Positions 19,084 through 31,230 of a DNA stretch of 64,000 bases are shown here, in pieces. Each line of letters opens with the position of its first letter. Positions within the stretch are counted from its first letter, which is position 1. The notes under the pieces were generated by a model. The model did not search any database. It worked only from the letters and a program-made list of their open reading frames with translations, and was not told the origin of the DNA. The stretch is from Catonia carolina (Eukaryota; Arthropoda; Insecta; Hemiptera; Achilidae). The position numbers and the translations under genes are program-made. The stretch covers positions 5,296,538-5,360,537 of the forward strand of contig JAQMRL010000021.1 in NCBI GenBank assembly GCA_035578175.1, written 5' to 3'.

Positions 19084-19275
19084 ATATCACGGATCACGGA
19101 TACGGTCAACAAATATATAAACTAAAAACTAAAAATAAAGGACAGAAAATTGTTTGTACAAAAATAATTAAAACGTTTTCATATATTTATGCTTCAATAA
19201 CTTTTAGTTATGATTGTCATTTCTATTTAAATAATGTATGCATTCTTATATTTAATTCATCAGAGAATTTTTTTT
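19084..19275. repeat. Local duplicate (partner 17975-18190)
   Basis: Second copy of the ATATCACGGATCACGG segment. It ends where an S2 SINE begins. Confidence 0.8.
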
Positions 19276-19535
19276 TAATCCCTAATGTGTGTACATTGCA
19301 ATCTGTTCAATTGAGAACAATAAGCAACCCCATGACCCAATGAGATGAGGATGATGTGCATGACGTGTAAATGAGACTGTGTAGTCTTGTACAAACTCAG
19401 GTCGACCATTCCTGAGAGAGTATGGTTAATTAAACCCCAACCATCAAAGTACACCGGTAACCACTGTCTAGCATTCAAATACGTGTAAAAGTGACTACTT
19501 TTACTATAATTTGAACCAGGAACCCGGTGGGTCAT
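19276..19535 (-). repeat. S2 SINE, head deleted
   Basis: S2 tail and middle up to GAACCAGGAACC, then directly CCGGTGGGTC: the palindromic head segment is missing. Confidence 0.78.
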
Positions 19536-19639
19536 CAGAGAATAATAAATTTCATCAGTATCGTTGTAGAAAAATTTAAAAAAAGAAATAAAACCTGGAG
19601 TGACACAATCAGCAGTAATCACAAATTGAAGCTAAACTA

Positions 19640-20705
19640 TTGTCCATTCACGAAAGAAAACACATGTCTTCAAACAGCAATATCTTTTCAACCATTATAC
19701 GTAAAAAAATCTGGTGTGAAACACAAAAATTTCTCTTGCCAATGCAAGTAATGACCAATATAACCTAACATTAGTAATAAAACATTAGAAATAAACAAAA
19801 AACTAACCTCAAAAAACATAACCTTATTTCAATCATGAGTAAAAGCACAAAAATGAAAATCGACCTAAGTTTGGCTTAAAAATACGGAAAATCACTCATT
19901 CACGCTAAACTAGGCTCTGTAGAGAAAAATGCTCTACATTAAAGTTGTAGATCTTTTTATTTCCTATAAATTTGATTATTTACACTTTTGTCGTAAAATG
20001 CATACTAAGGCCGAAATCTTTAAAAAAAATCTATTTTTTACACGTTTCCATGAGAAAATCGTTAATTACCGCTAAACTAAGCGGTATAAAAAAACATGTT
20101 TAAAATAAAAATTGTAGGATTGTCTAAAACTATTATTAGATAAAGTTTTGCGTTAAAATGCATATTAAAGCCGTAATCTAAAAAATAAACAATTTTTTTA
20201 CGTGAAAACAGCCTCACCAAGAATATCAGCAAACATGGTGCCTACCCTTGCTTGTAGAGCATAAAAAATTTAGAGAACCAGGCGATTTTTAAAAAAATCT
20301 TAGTACCAGTTTCTGAGAAAATCGCAAAAAAATAAAAAATTACACGAATAAACTACTACTTCCGATTGACCGATTTTGATGAAAATGTTCGTGTTGGGTA
20401 CGGTAATGGCATCTAACTTAAGTTTCAAGTTTCAAGTCCGTACGAAGTTCTGTTTTTGAGATATTCTGTTCTCTCACATATACACACAAACACACACACA
20501 CACACACACTCTCACACACCAATCGCTAAAATATGCTTTTTGGGTTCAGGGGGTCTGAAGGGGCTACCAAGTATTATATAAATGTAATCCTGTAACCAAT
20601 AATAAAACAAGATTCAATTTGATGTATCGTAATTATTCTTTTTACACACAACGGTTCAAAAGATATTGCTCTTTAAAGACAACTGTTTTCTTTCGTGAAT
20701 CTTGA
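19640..20705. mobile_element. Inverted-repeat element hosting an H copy
   Basis: CTATTGTCCATTCACGAAAG at the left and CTTTCGTGAATCTTGACTAT at the right, plus a further 30 bp, are inverted repeats. The interior is almost entirely an H element. Confidence 0.6.
19709..20565 (+). mobile_element. H element
   Basis: From TCTGGTGTGAAACAC to GGGTTCAGGGGGTCTGAAG. The last part and the 3' hairpin are missing. Confidence 0.82.
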
Positions 20706-20749
20706 CTATAGGCTCCGTAAAAAAATCCTTGCAATAAAAGTTGTGAGTT

Positions 20750-21032
20750 TTACTTTATTTTGCCCTATATGAATGTGTAGGAAAGTAATGTAACTGTTTT
20801 CATGTCAATTCGAAATCGAATTTTCAACAGATGTACACGTTGGCAGGCCCCCTGAACCCAAAAAACATGTGTTTAGCGATTTGTCTGTGTGTGTGTGTGT
20901 GTGTGTGTGTGATCTCAAGAACGGAGCATCGTACGAAGTTGAAACTTGAAATTTAAGTTACGTACTACTAAAGGACACCCGACACAAATATTTTCATCAA
21001 AATCGGTCAACCGGAAGTAGTAGTTTATTCTA
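20750..21032 (-). mobile_element. Truncated H element
   Basis: H 3' end, (GT)n and flank up to CGGAAGTAGTAGTTTATTC, then an S3 fragment. Confidence 0.78.
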
Positions 21033-21310
21033 CAAACTATTATGAAGTAAAACTAGGAGTGAGCTGGTTTACCACTGCCTACTTAACTCAGTTGAAAAAT
21101 AAGCTTATCACCATACCAGTTGCCTCTGAAAAACATCTACTTTCCTCTCTGTATAATGACACCTTCACTTCATTCACCACAAAAGTCTTAAAAAAGATAA
21201 CTGTGATTAGTGTCTTTTACACCTACACCTCTTCTGTTGTTAAATGCTTCACTCATATAATTGGGTGACCATCATCTGATAAGAAACAGAACTATTTTTT
21301 GTTGCCTTGA
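21033..21310 (-). repeat. S3 fragment, diverged
   Basis: S3 body from TAGGAGTGAGCTGGTTTACC to AAGAAACAGAACTATTTTT. Both ends are lost. Confidence 0.75.
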
Positions 21311-21319
21311 AACTTTTTT

Positions 21320-21632
21320 TTTAATTTTTATTCCTAATTTGTGTACGTTGCAATCTGTTCAATTGAGAGCAATAAGCAACCCCATCACCCAATCAGATGT
21401 GGATGATGTGTATGACATGTGAATGAGGTGTAGTCTTGTACAGACCCGGGCCGACCATTCCTGAGAGAGTATGGTTAATTAAACCCCAACCATCATAGTA
21501 AAACGGTAACCACTGTCTAGTATTCAAATTTGTATAAAAGTAACTACCTTTTGTAGGATTTCAACCAGGAATCTTCGTCTCCGAAAATCAGCTGTTAAAC
21601 AGCTGATTTTAGCGACAACTTTACCACTAGAC
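21320..21632 (-). repeat. S2 SINE split by a hAT element
   Basis: Minus-strand S2 is interrupted at ACTAGAC and resumes at 23067 with ATACCAACCCGGTGGG. Confidence 0.82.
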
Positions 21633-23066
21633 CAGCGGTTCCCAACATTTTTTTTTCTCCCGTACCCCATGGTGAATCTTTCACTAAAATTGTACCCCCA
21701 AAAATGTAACCTCACTGTAACTACAATAGTTCACTAAGTAGGGGCTATTTAATCACTAGCTAATCTCTAATTAATTTGCATATTTTCATATGTTGTTTTT
21801 TATTTATTTCCAAATACAGTATTGTGCAAATTAATGTGAACAGAGACAAAATTTCAGTTTTCATAAGTTGGTTAACCAAACAGTCAAACATCCCCCCCAA
21901 AAAAATGTTCTGGGGCTGTTTTTCATACTCAGGTACTGGCACACTTATTCCAATTGAAGGTATGATGAATAGTGAAAAATACAAAGCATTGCTAGGGCAA
22001 CGCTTAGCTATAGAACTTAATAAAGTACAGGCCGAAGGGACCGCAATTTTTCAACAAGACTCGGCTCCGTGCCAGATAATGATATTACCCTTCTTGATTG
22101 GCCTGGGAATTCACCTGATCTTAATCCTATAGAAAATTTGTGGGCAATATGTAAGGCTAGGCTACAAAAATTGGACTGTACGACAAAAACAAAACTGGTG
22201 GAAGCAGTGCCTCAGGTTTGGTTTAGAGATGAAGCCATCACAAACAATTGCAAAAAACTTGTGGATTCCATGCCAAGAAGACTCCAGGAAGTCATAAAAG
22301 TAAAAGGGGGACACATTAAATACTAGTTAATGGAAATTATCTCATGTAAGTGTACCTAAATGTATCTTTGTCCTAAATAAATCATATTTACAAATTATTT
22401 CTGTTTGTTCACATTAATTCGCACAATACTGTATTTTGCAAAATGTAAATTTATTTTTTTATAATCATAATGGTATTTTTCTGTGATTATACGTTGGTTA
22501 GTTGTTAAAGGCTGTAAAATATAACTTACACACTTGTACGTTTTATTATGTGTTCAAATTAAGATATAAATTTAAACTAAGGAAAATGAAAGTTAACACA
22601 AGCATTTAAAATAGATACTTTATTGAAAACTGAACATTTCTTGTATGGTCTTAATTTTACATCAAAATACTAATGACAGAGTTATAATAATTATAGTATT
22701 TCTAATCTAAAACAAGAAAGATTAGTTCTAAACTTTGAAAAAACTCACATCGAATACAAAATGCTTTTAAAATTTGTAAATACAAAATTTAACTTGAAAA
22801 TTGTGATGTATTGAAACTAAATTATTAATCGAGGAAACGTCTTCAGAACTCTTTTTTTAGTGTGACCCTTGAGGCTGTTTTGTTGCACTTAATTGTTTGA
22901 AATCAGGTTCAAATGTAGACAAATAAAGCCTTAGATCTGGGCTTGCATTAAGCTTCGCAGTACGATAACCCCACCAAGTTACTCAGAAAAACAACGTCCG
23001 CCATTGCCCTTTATTTTCGGCGTACCCCTAACCGGTTCTTCGCGTACCCCGAATTGGGAACCGCTG
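21633..23066. mobile_element. hAT element remnant
   Basis: It has ends CAGCGGTTCCCAACATTTTT and TTGGGAACCGCTG with subterminal CGTACCCC repeats. The flanks CACTAGAC and TCCTATAC are a decayed 8-bp duplication of the S2 CTCTAGAC. No hAT transposase was seen. It hosts a Tc1 relic. Confidence 0.8.
21817..22431 (+). mobile_element. Tc1-like element, internally deleted
   Basis: TIRs CAGTATTGTGCAAATTAATG and inverse lie at TA sites. The coding remains are PKKMFWGCFSYSGTGTLIPI and AIFQQDSAPC (second Asp). After a frame change near 22068 come DWPGNSPDLNPIENLW (third motif, Asp and Glu of a DD34E core) and a C-terminus ending GGHIKY. The N-terminal domains are deleted. Confidence 0.88.
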
Positions 23067-23092
23067 TCCTATACCAACCCGGTGGGTTAGGT

Positions 23093-23660
23093 GCCTTGAA
23101 ACTAGCAGATGGAAAGTAAATAATTTAATATTATTACTAAATTAAATTTTTATTAATACATATTTTTATTGATTTATGTTTCAGGAAATAAATTTTGTTG
23201 ATTTGTGGATTTCATTAATAAAATCCTAATAAATGGAATAAATAGGATTTAATTGTGTACTCCTGTGTCGTTTTGATTTGGAATTCAGATATTGTTCATT
23301 TATACTGCGCATTAAAATAAGATATTACAAAAACGTATTATTATTTTGGAAGTTAAGAAACAAGAAAAAACATCAAGGTGAAATAAAATAGACAATATAT
23401 TGACATTTTATTATTTGCGCTACATTTTTATTGACAGGTGTTGATAAAACAATTAGAATTAAAATAATGACTAACGACCGATAAGGAGCGAAACATTGAA
23501 TTAATCATAAAGCTAACAAAGTTCTTTCTCTCCGAAAAAGAACACTTAAAAATAATCTTATATTTGTACTTACGTAATAAAATAAATCTAAATTTAACTT
23601 TATTAACTCGTATTGTAATTTTTAAAACGTTTGAACCAAAATAATGGTAAAACAAATTAA
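23093..23660. other. Unassigned AT-rich intergenic
   Basis: No ORF, repeat family or RNA gene recognised. Confidence 0.4.
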
Positions 23661-23666
23661 ATTGCA

Positions 23667-23870
23667 GGCCGCATTGGCGCAGTTGGTAACGTGCTCGCCT
23701 CTTATCATGCGGTCCTTGGTTCGAATCCCACTCGAGCACGGCATATTTTCATACGTTACAAAAAAAACAATCATTTCATCCTCCATTGTACAATAATTAC
23801 ACCCCAACGTCGTCGCTAATGACCGTTGTACTTGATGCGACGTTAAATAAATGAATTAAAAAAAAAAATT
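23667..23870 (+). repeat. S1 SINE, alternative tail
   Basis: GGCCGCATTGGCGCAG start, B box GGTTCGAATCCC, tail with GATGCGACGTTAAATAAATG. Confidence 0.85.
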
Positions 23871-23879
23871 AAATGATAA

Positions 23880-24692
23880 AAATCTGGTGTGAAACACTCA
23901 CACAACTTTCTCTTGCCAATGCAAATAATTAACAATAATCCTAACATTAGAAATAAATAAAAACTAACCTCTAAAAATATAACCTTATTTTAATAATGAC
24001 TGGAAGACGCAAAATGAAAATCGAACTCAGTTCGGCTTAAAATACTGAAAATCACTCTTTCTCACTAAATTAGGCTCTGTAGAGAAAAATACTTTAAATA
24101 AAAGTTATAGATCTTTTAATTTTCTATAAATTTGATTATATACACTTTTGTCGTAAAATGCATACTAAGGCCGAAATCTTAAAAAAATCGATTTTTCACA
24201 CGTTTTCGTGAGAAAAAACAGAAAATCGCTAATTACCGCTAAACTAAGCGTTATACAAAAAATGCTTGAATTAAAAGTTGTAGGTTTTCAAAATCTCTAC
24301 AACTTTTATTATATTCATTTTTGCTCTAAAATTAATATTAAAGCCGTAATCTTAAAAAACACTTTTTTTACGTAAAAACACCCTCACCAAGAATTTCAGC
24401 AAACATGGCGCCTATCCTATCTTTTAGAGAATAAAAAATTGAGTAAATGAGGCGATTTTAAAAAAAATCGTAGGACCAGTTTTTGAGAAAATCGCAAAAA
24501 AGTGAAAAATTACACGAATAAACTACTACTTCCGGTTGACCGATTTTGATGAAAATGTTCTTGTCGGGTTCGGTAGTGGTATGTAACTTAAGTTTCAAGT
24601 TTCAAGTTCGTACGATGTTCCGTTCTTGAGATATTTTGTACACACACACACACACACACACACGCGCACACACACACACACGCGCGCGCACG

Positions 24693-24727
<35 letters not shown>

Positions 24728-24862
24728 CAATCGCTAAAAACATATTTTTTGGGTTCAGGGGGTCTGAAAACGTATAGATCCGGTGAAAACTCAATTTCGA
24801 AAAATCGACATGAAAATACTTTCCTTCCTATATATTCATATAGCCAAGATAAAGTAAAAAAT
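23880..24862 (+). mobile_element. H element, full length
   Basis: TCTGGTGTGAAACACTCACA at the left, (CA)n/(CG)n tract at 24640-24726, and a decayed 3' hairpin and GATAAAGT end at the right. Confidence 0.88.
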
Positions 24863-24865
24863 CTA

Positions 24866-25128
24866 GAGGTGTACTGTGACACTAGTCAGAGTTATCTCCT
24901 CTGAGAGTAATGAATTTTACTATGCAGCCAGACTCTGTGGAGAATGAAGTGAAGGTGTCATTTGCAGGGTGAAAAGTGAGTGCTTTTCGGAGGGCCTTGC
25001 ATGCTGATAAGCATACTCATTCAACTCAGTGAGGAAGGCACTTGTAAACCACCTTACTCTTCGTTTTTACTTAGTAAACCTCTAGCAAGAGGTTCAAACC
25101 AGCTTTTCGGCTGTTGACCTAAACAACA
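24866..25128 (+). repeat. S3, 5'-truncated
   Basis: Starts at TAGAGGTGTACTGTGACAC and ends CTAAACAACAACA. Confidence 0.8.
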
Positions 25129-25136
25129 ACATATAA

Positions 25137-25213
25137 AAATCTGGTGTGAAACGTTCACACGAGTTTCTCTTGCCAATGCAAATAATGAACAATATAACCT
25201 AACATTAGTAATA
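25137..25213 (+). mobile_element. H 5' end, left of an unassigned insert
   Basis: TCTGGTGTGAAACGTTCACA to AACATTAGTAATA, then abrupt change. Confidence 0.78.
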
Positions 25214-26959
25214 TGTAACGTCGTCTCGTTACTTGGAAGTTCGTTTCGTAATTTGAATTTGTCGCGGCGTTGTGACGTCACCTGGTGTAGTGCGCTCTTT
25301 TGGGGAGTTTCGCTACCTGCCTGATTCTGATTTTTCATTCTGTTGTAAAATGTTGTTCGGAACGTTTTGCTTGTATAGATTATGTACTGGAATGTACTGT
25401 ACTAATATTTGTTGGCGATATTTTCTTGATTTTTGTTAAATCAAATTATTTATTATGAGTACTCTTTTTACCCTATCCGTAGGTAAGTTCTTTGGTTTAC
25501 TTTTTTCTTTAGAATTAAGCAGATAGCCTGGAAAGTCTCACAAATATTCTTATGAATACCATGTTATTTTCTAACATCTAACTTTGGAAATTATGTTGTA
25601 CAATTTTTATTTTTATTTTTGAAATGACTTGTTTTCAACTACTTATATTATTTACTATTCTCTGTTTTCTGAATATGATTATATACACCTTTCTGTGGGA
25701 CTTAAGTTCCGTTTATTTTAAAAAGTAGTGCAGTTTTCCTTCTGGAAATTTCTTCAGACAATTCTGTGCCTGTTTGGTACATGTGTTGTAATTATTATGC
25801 ACACCTCTGTATGCTTTATCTTTTTACTTGTTTCTCTTATTTTTTTAAGTAATTCAGCTAGTGTTTTTCAAAATTTAAATTTTTCTTTAATTCTGTTTGT
25901 CAAGTTTTTTTCTTAATGGGGGGGCTTTAAAATTTTGTTCTCTTGTGAGTGCAAAATTTTAATTTTGTTTGGTTTTGTAAATTTTCAGGGTTCTACTTAC
26001 GGTTTCTACCTTTGGGTTTCTACCTTTGGTTTCTAACTTTGGTTTCTATTAATGGTTTCTAATAATGATTTCAACTTCTGTTTTTAACATTTGATTTCAA
26101 CTTATGATTTCAAATTATAATTAAAGAAATGTAAAAGAGCATGCGTTTGTATTGATGGCTTATTATTATTCAAAAAAACTGGATCTGGTAATGTACACTT
26201 TTAATATTTTTATATCATTATTGGATATCTTCATCGAGTAGTTTTTGGATATGACTGGGTAAATCTACCTCATCGATATAAGAAGGGGTATCGCCTAATC
26301 AACTACTTCTACTATTTTTGGAGACTTACCTTTTTTTTAAAGTAACTAGTTTTATAAAAAAATATAAAGTGTTGAATTTTTATTAAATATTTTTTTTAAA
26401 AAAAAAAGGAAAATAATAATTATGTGATATGATAATCTGGTTATTTGATATTGTATGCCGTTCTATAAGATGTGTTAATATTTTTTTTGGGGTTGTCGAC
26501 AACACAATTTTGTTAGTTTTCGCAGGGTGCACCCACCTTTTGTGATTAGTATTTTTTTGCAATTTTGTTAACATGGAACGACTCCATTTATCTTGTAACA
26601 AATGTATAAACTTAAAAAATATTTTTATTGATGAAATTGATGATTTTCACATAAAAGAAATCTTTGTATTGTGTCTATTTAAATTAACTATTATAAATTT
26701 TTGATATTATTTGGATATAAATTTTTGGTAAAATTTTTAGCCATCCATAACTTTTTTGCATGCATTTATTTTATTTTTATTTTTTTTGCTCTTTTCTTGT
26801 TGATTTAATTTAATATTAAAATTTCTTTTGGTGCAACTATTACTTTAGTTAATTTATGTTTTCCCTTAGCAACCACAATTCTACGCTTCCTGTTTTTTTT
26901 ACTTATTGTTGTGTTTTTTTTATTTATGTTCACCTCAATTAGTATCGTTTTCACGAGGT
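25214..26959. other. Unassigned 1.75-kb stretch between inverted H ends
   Basis: A short CpG-bearing start (25214-25310) holds a palindromic CRE-like GTGACGTCAC. At 25456 an ATG opens nine codons to a consensus donor (GTAG|GTAAGT). Around 25990-26110 a GGTTTCTA-type motif recurs seven or more times. The rest is AT-rich with no clear ORF. Nothing here matches other parts of the window. Confidence 0.45.
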
Positions 26960-27467
26960 CTTACATTAAGATTACGGCTTTAATATTAATTTTCGAGCAA
27001 AAATGTATATAATAAAAGTTGTAGAGAATTTAGAAACCTACAACATTTATTTCAAACAGTATTTTTGTATAACGCTTAGTTTAGCGGTAATTAGCAATTT
27101 TCTGTTTTTTTTCTCACGAAAACGTGAGAAAATCTATTTTTGTAAGATTTCGGCCTTAGAATGCATTTTACGACAAAAGTGTATAAAATAAAATTTATAG
27201 GAAATTAGGAGATCTACAACTTCTATTTTAAGCATTTTTCACTACTGAGTCTAGTTTAGGGTGAAAGAGTGATTTTCCGTATTTTTAAGTGGAACTGAGT
27301 TCGATTTTTATTTTGCGTCTTTCACTCATGATTAAAAATAAGGTTATGTTTATTGAGGTTAGTTTTTTGTTTATTTCTAATGTTTTATTACTAATGTTAG
27401 GTTATATTATTAATTATTTGCATTGTGAAGAGAAAGTTGTGTGAGTGTTTCACACCAGATTTTTATA
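26960..27467 (-). mobile_element. H 5' half, inverted relative to 25137
   Basis: H body from TTAAGATTACGGC through GTTTCACACCAGATTTTT, followed by a short S3 end fragment (27470-27530). Confidence 0.8.
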
Positions 27468-27539
27468 TCCCTGGAACTAGCAGATGGCCTGCAAATAATT
27501 TACACACTTCACCTTCCAGTTATGGACAAATTTTGAATT

Positions 27540-27930
27540 AGTGGGGTTATTGTTTAGTATTAATAAAAAATTAACACTAACTAATGAGCACCTTTTTAAA
27601 AAAAATGTATTATATAAACCACCTGATTATATAACCATGTTATATAATTCTTTCTGCATACACTACTGACACGAATATCCATATCAGATATTGGACTGGT
27701 CTGGCAATTATTAATACACCTATTTCATTAGTGACATAGTCAACAAACTTGACTAAAAAATATTTCACAATTAACTACTCTTTTTTATAAAATAATAAAA
27801 AAATGAGTAATAAAAAAAGTAAAACAGGTGAATTAATTACTATTTTATTATGGTAAGTAAATAGGTTCAATATTATTACTTAATTAATTTTCAGTGATCA
27901 AGTTTATACACCTGAAACTGGTAAAAATAT
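27540..27930. other. Unassigned AT-rich intergenic
   Basis: No coding or repeat signal recognised. Confidence 0.4.
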
Positions 27931-28047
27931 ACAGGGTGATTCATTTAAAAGTAGCCCACCGCTCAAGTAATTTAATTTATAGCCGCTCGAGTAATTTTCA
28001 TTTATGCTGTAGACCTATTAGCAGCACTGGTCACGATGTGATCGACT

Positions 28048-28270
28048 GGCCTTTTTTACTTTCTCTTGCCTATATGAATATATAGGAAGGAAAGTATTGT
28101 TTTCATGTCAATTTTTCGAAATCGAGTTTTCACCGGATCTACACGTTTTCAGACCCCCTGAACCCAAAAAACATGTTTTTGGCGATTGGTCTGTGTGTAT
28201 GTGTATGTGTGTGTGTGTCTGTGTGAACAGAATATTTCAAGAACGGAACATCGTACGAACTTGAAACTTG
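28048..28270 (-). mobile_element. Truncated H inside M2
   Basis: H 3' end through (GT)n to GAACTTGAAACTTGAAC. Confidence 0.82.
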
Positions 28271-28379
28271 AACTTGAAACGTCGTGTGTGCATTAATAAC
28301 ATTGAACGAGCGCAAAAATGTGTAAGCGTTCAAGGAAGCCACTTTCAGCATATTTTAGGTGTATAAAAGGTGAAGCTGC

Positions 28380-28767
28380 CCATAACAGACAGGTGGAGTG
28401 TCAAATTATTTACACTCAATCTGTTCGTTGCAGCGCTAAAATAAATAGTTCTGTTTTTTATCACATGGTCAGCCAATAAAATGACTGAATCATTTAAGAA
28501 CAGAAGAGGTAGAGGTGTACTGTGATACTACTCAGAGTTATCTCCTATGAAAGTAATGAATTTCACTATACAGCCAGACCCTGTGGTGAATGAAGTGAAG
28601 GTTTCATTTGCAGAGTGGAAAATATGTGCTTTTTAGAGGGCCCAGCATGCTGATAAGTGTACTTTTCTACTCAGTGAGTTGTGGCAATGGTAAACCACCT
28701 CACTCCTTGTTTTACTTAGTAAAACCTCTACAGGTTCAAACCAGCCTACAGGCTGATGACCTAAACA
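28380..28767 (+). repeat. S3 inside M2
   Basis: Flanked by AAAGGTGAAGCTG and AAAGGTGAAGTTG (13 bp, one mismatch). Sense end CTAAACAACAAC. Confidence 0.88.
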
Positions 28768-29108
28768 ACAACAAAAGGTGAAGTTGTAATTTGTATATAA
28801 ATTTGTAAATAAATATGTAAAATTATGTATTAAGTAATTCTATTTATTCATTTACTATTTGAATCCAATTGAGTGCCGAAGGCCGCTGTTAAATGCAGCG
28901 GGCTACTTTTAAATGAATCACCCTGTAGTTCACCATTAGTCTACCAACTGTTGTAGGCTTATCCAGTCAAAGAAGTTTTACTTGACTTTAGTAATCTAAT
29001 ACTAAAAATATTTCTTAATTTATAAAAAAAGCATAATTAATTCAAACCGATAAGTACACAATTGTAATTATTTATCAATAATTTATTTACTTAAGTTTTA
29101 TAATTATT

Positions 29109-29658
29109 TACACATATTTTTTACTTTCTCTTGCCTATTGTTTAGGTCAACAGCCGAAAGGCTGGTTTGAACCTCTAGAGGTTTTACCAAGTAAAACGAG
29201 GAGTGAGGTGGTTTACCATTGCCTTCCTCACTGAGTGGAAAAGTACGCTTATCAGCATGCTGGGCCCTCTGAAAAGCACATATTTTCCACTCTGTAAATG
29301 ACAACTTCACTTCATTCACCACAGGGTCTGGCTGTACAATGAAATTCATTAATTTCAGAGGAGATAACTCTGATTAGTGTCACAGTACACCTCCACCTCT
29401 TCTGTTCTTAAATGATTCAGTCATTTAATTGGCTGACCATGTGATAAAAAACAGAACTATTTATTTTAGCCCTGCAACGAACAGATTGAGTGTAAAAAAT
29501 TGACACTCCACCTGTCTGTTATGGACAGCTCTTGCCTATATGAATATTATAATAGGAAGGAAAGTATTGTTTTCATGTCGATTTTAACAAATCCACTCTT
29601 CACCCGAATATACACGTAAACAGACCCCCTGAATCCAAAAACATGTTTTTAGCGATTG

Positions 29659-29705
<47 letters not shown>

Positions 29706-30462
29706 CAGAATATCTCAAGAACGAACATTGTACGAACTTGAAACTTAAAGTTAAGTTACATACCACTACCGGACCCGACACGAACATTTTCATCAAAATC
29801 GGTCAACCGGAAGTAGTAGGTTATTCGAGTAATTTTTCACTTTTTTGCGATTTTCTCAAAAACTGGTCCTACGATTTTTTTAAAATCCCGTCATTTACTT
29901 AATTTTTTATGCTCTACAAGATAGGGTAGGCACCATGTTTGCTGAAATTCTTGGTGAGGCTGTTTTCACGTAAAAAATTGTTTTTTTAAGATTGCGGCTT
30001 TATTATGCATTTTAGCGCAAAAATGTACTATATAAGTAAAGTTGTAGAGAATTTAAAATTCTACAACTTTTATCTCAAACATTTTTTTTTTTATATATAA
30101 TGCTTAGTTAAGCGGTAATTAGCAATTTTCTCTTTTTTTCTCACGAAAACGTGTGAAATGTTTTTCTAAGATTTCGGCCTTAATAAAATTTATAGAAAAT
30201 TAAAAGATCTACAACTTTTATTTAAAACATTTTTCTCTACAGAGCCTAGTTTAGCGTGAAAGAGTGTTTTTCCGTATTTTTAAGCCAAACTGAGGTTGAT
30301 TTTCATTTTGCGTCTTTCATTCATGATTGAAATTAGGTTATGTTTATTGAGGTTAGTTTTTTATTAATTTCTAAGGTTTCATTACTAATGTTAGATTTAT
30401 TGTTAATTATTTGCATTGGCAAGAGGAAGTTGTGTGAGTGTTTCACACCAGATTTTTATTAC
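29109..30462 (-). mobile_element. H element, full length, hosting an S3
   Basis: From TTTACTTTCTCTTGCC to GTTTCACACCAGATTTTT with (GT)n at 29664-29702. It is split by S3 at 29139-29528. Confidence 0.9.
29139..29528 (-). repeat. S3 with perfect target duplication
   Basis: 390 bp flanked by CTCTTGCCTAT (29128-29138, 29529-29539). The target is the H subterminal repeat. Confidence 0.93.
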
Positions 30463-31228
30463 AGTAATCCGTTGGTACCCGCGGACTTTGTCCGTGGGCG
30501 TAAAACCTTAAAATACGTACCTTTTCTCACCTTTTGTACACCGTACTTGGTTGGGAAGTCATACAATTCTGAAAACATGTGTTTGAATAAATGTTTTGGC
30601 ATCCGTATCATGTTGAGTCACACACTACTATAAGCGCGTCAGCTCGTGATCCGTGTGAGGAATTTCTGTTACGGCATGCAGTGAAAGATTATACTATTCA
30701 TATAAAAAACTTTTATCATAATGTTCTTGTCATTATAAAGTAACCTTTTGTTTTATTATTTCAATTTATTCTATAATATAGTAACTCTTTTACTTTTCTT
30801 TCATTGTATTTATTAATATTTAGTAATTATTTACAGTTTGAGTCAGGCAGTCCTCAGGAATTAAAATATGTACGTAGCATAGAAAATAAGGAAACTAAAA
30901 AATATATGTTTCATAACATTAATTTATAGGCCTATTTTTAACGGGATGCAGGTACGCTCCTTTACGCGATTCCTCATCACAGTTTTTTATAACTGATACA
31001 ATAATTTGTCGCCCTTCCGAATGAATTACCGCTTTATTTTTCCGAAAAGACATATTAAAATAAAACAAAAGGTATGAAAAATACACTTTGAAATTTACCT
31101 AACACAAAACAAATAACTTTTGGCACGTTAACACACTTTAAATTTCAAAATAAAAATCACTTTAGTGATCAAAAATCATGAATAATGATTAACACATCCG
31201 AGACGCACAAGCACAAAATATACAACTG
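30463..31228. other. Unassigned low-copy stretch
   Basis: No repeat family recognised. A 55-codon open segment from 30463 (SNPLVPADFVRG onward) follows the H end and has no identified homology. Continues after the mariner insertion at 32557. Confidence 0.4.
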
Positions 31229-31230
31229 TA

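Larger units (their letters stand above)
27932..28925. mobile_element. M2 mariner-class MITE with nested H and S3
   Basis: TIRs CAGGGTGATTCATTTAAAAG and inverse lie at TA sites (27930-27931, 28926-28927). The remaining inner sequence matches M2 at 1900-4532, including a scrap of the transposase C-terminus (CGTGTGTGCATTAATAACAT). Confidence 0.88.

Noticed and set aside
25214..25500. Solo LTR starting TGTAACG
   Set aside because: No matching CA end, polypurine tract or target duplication was found.
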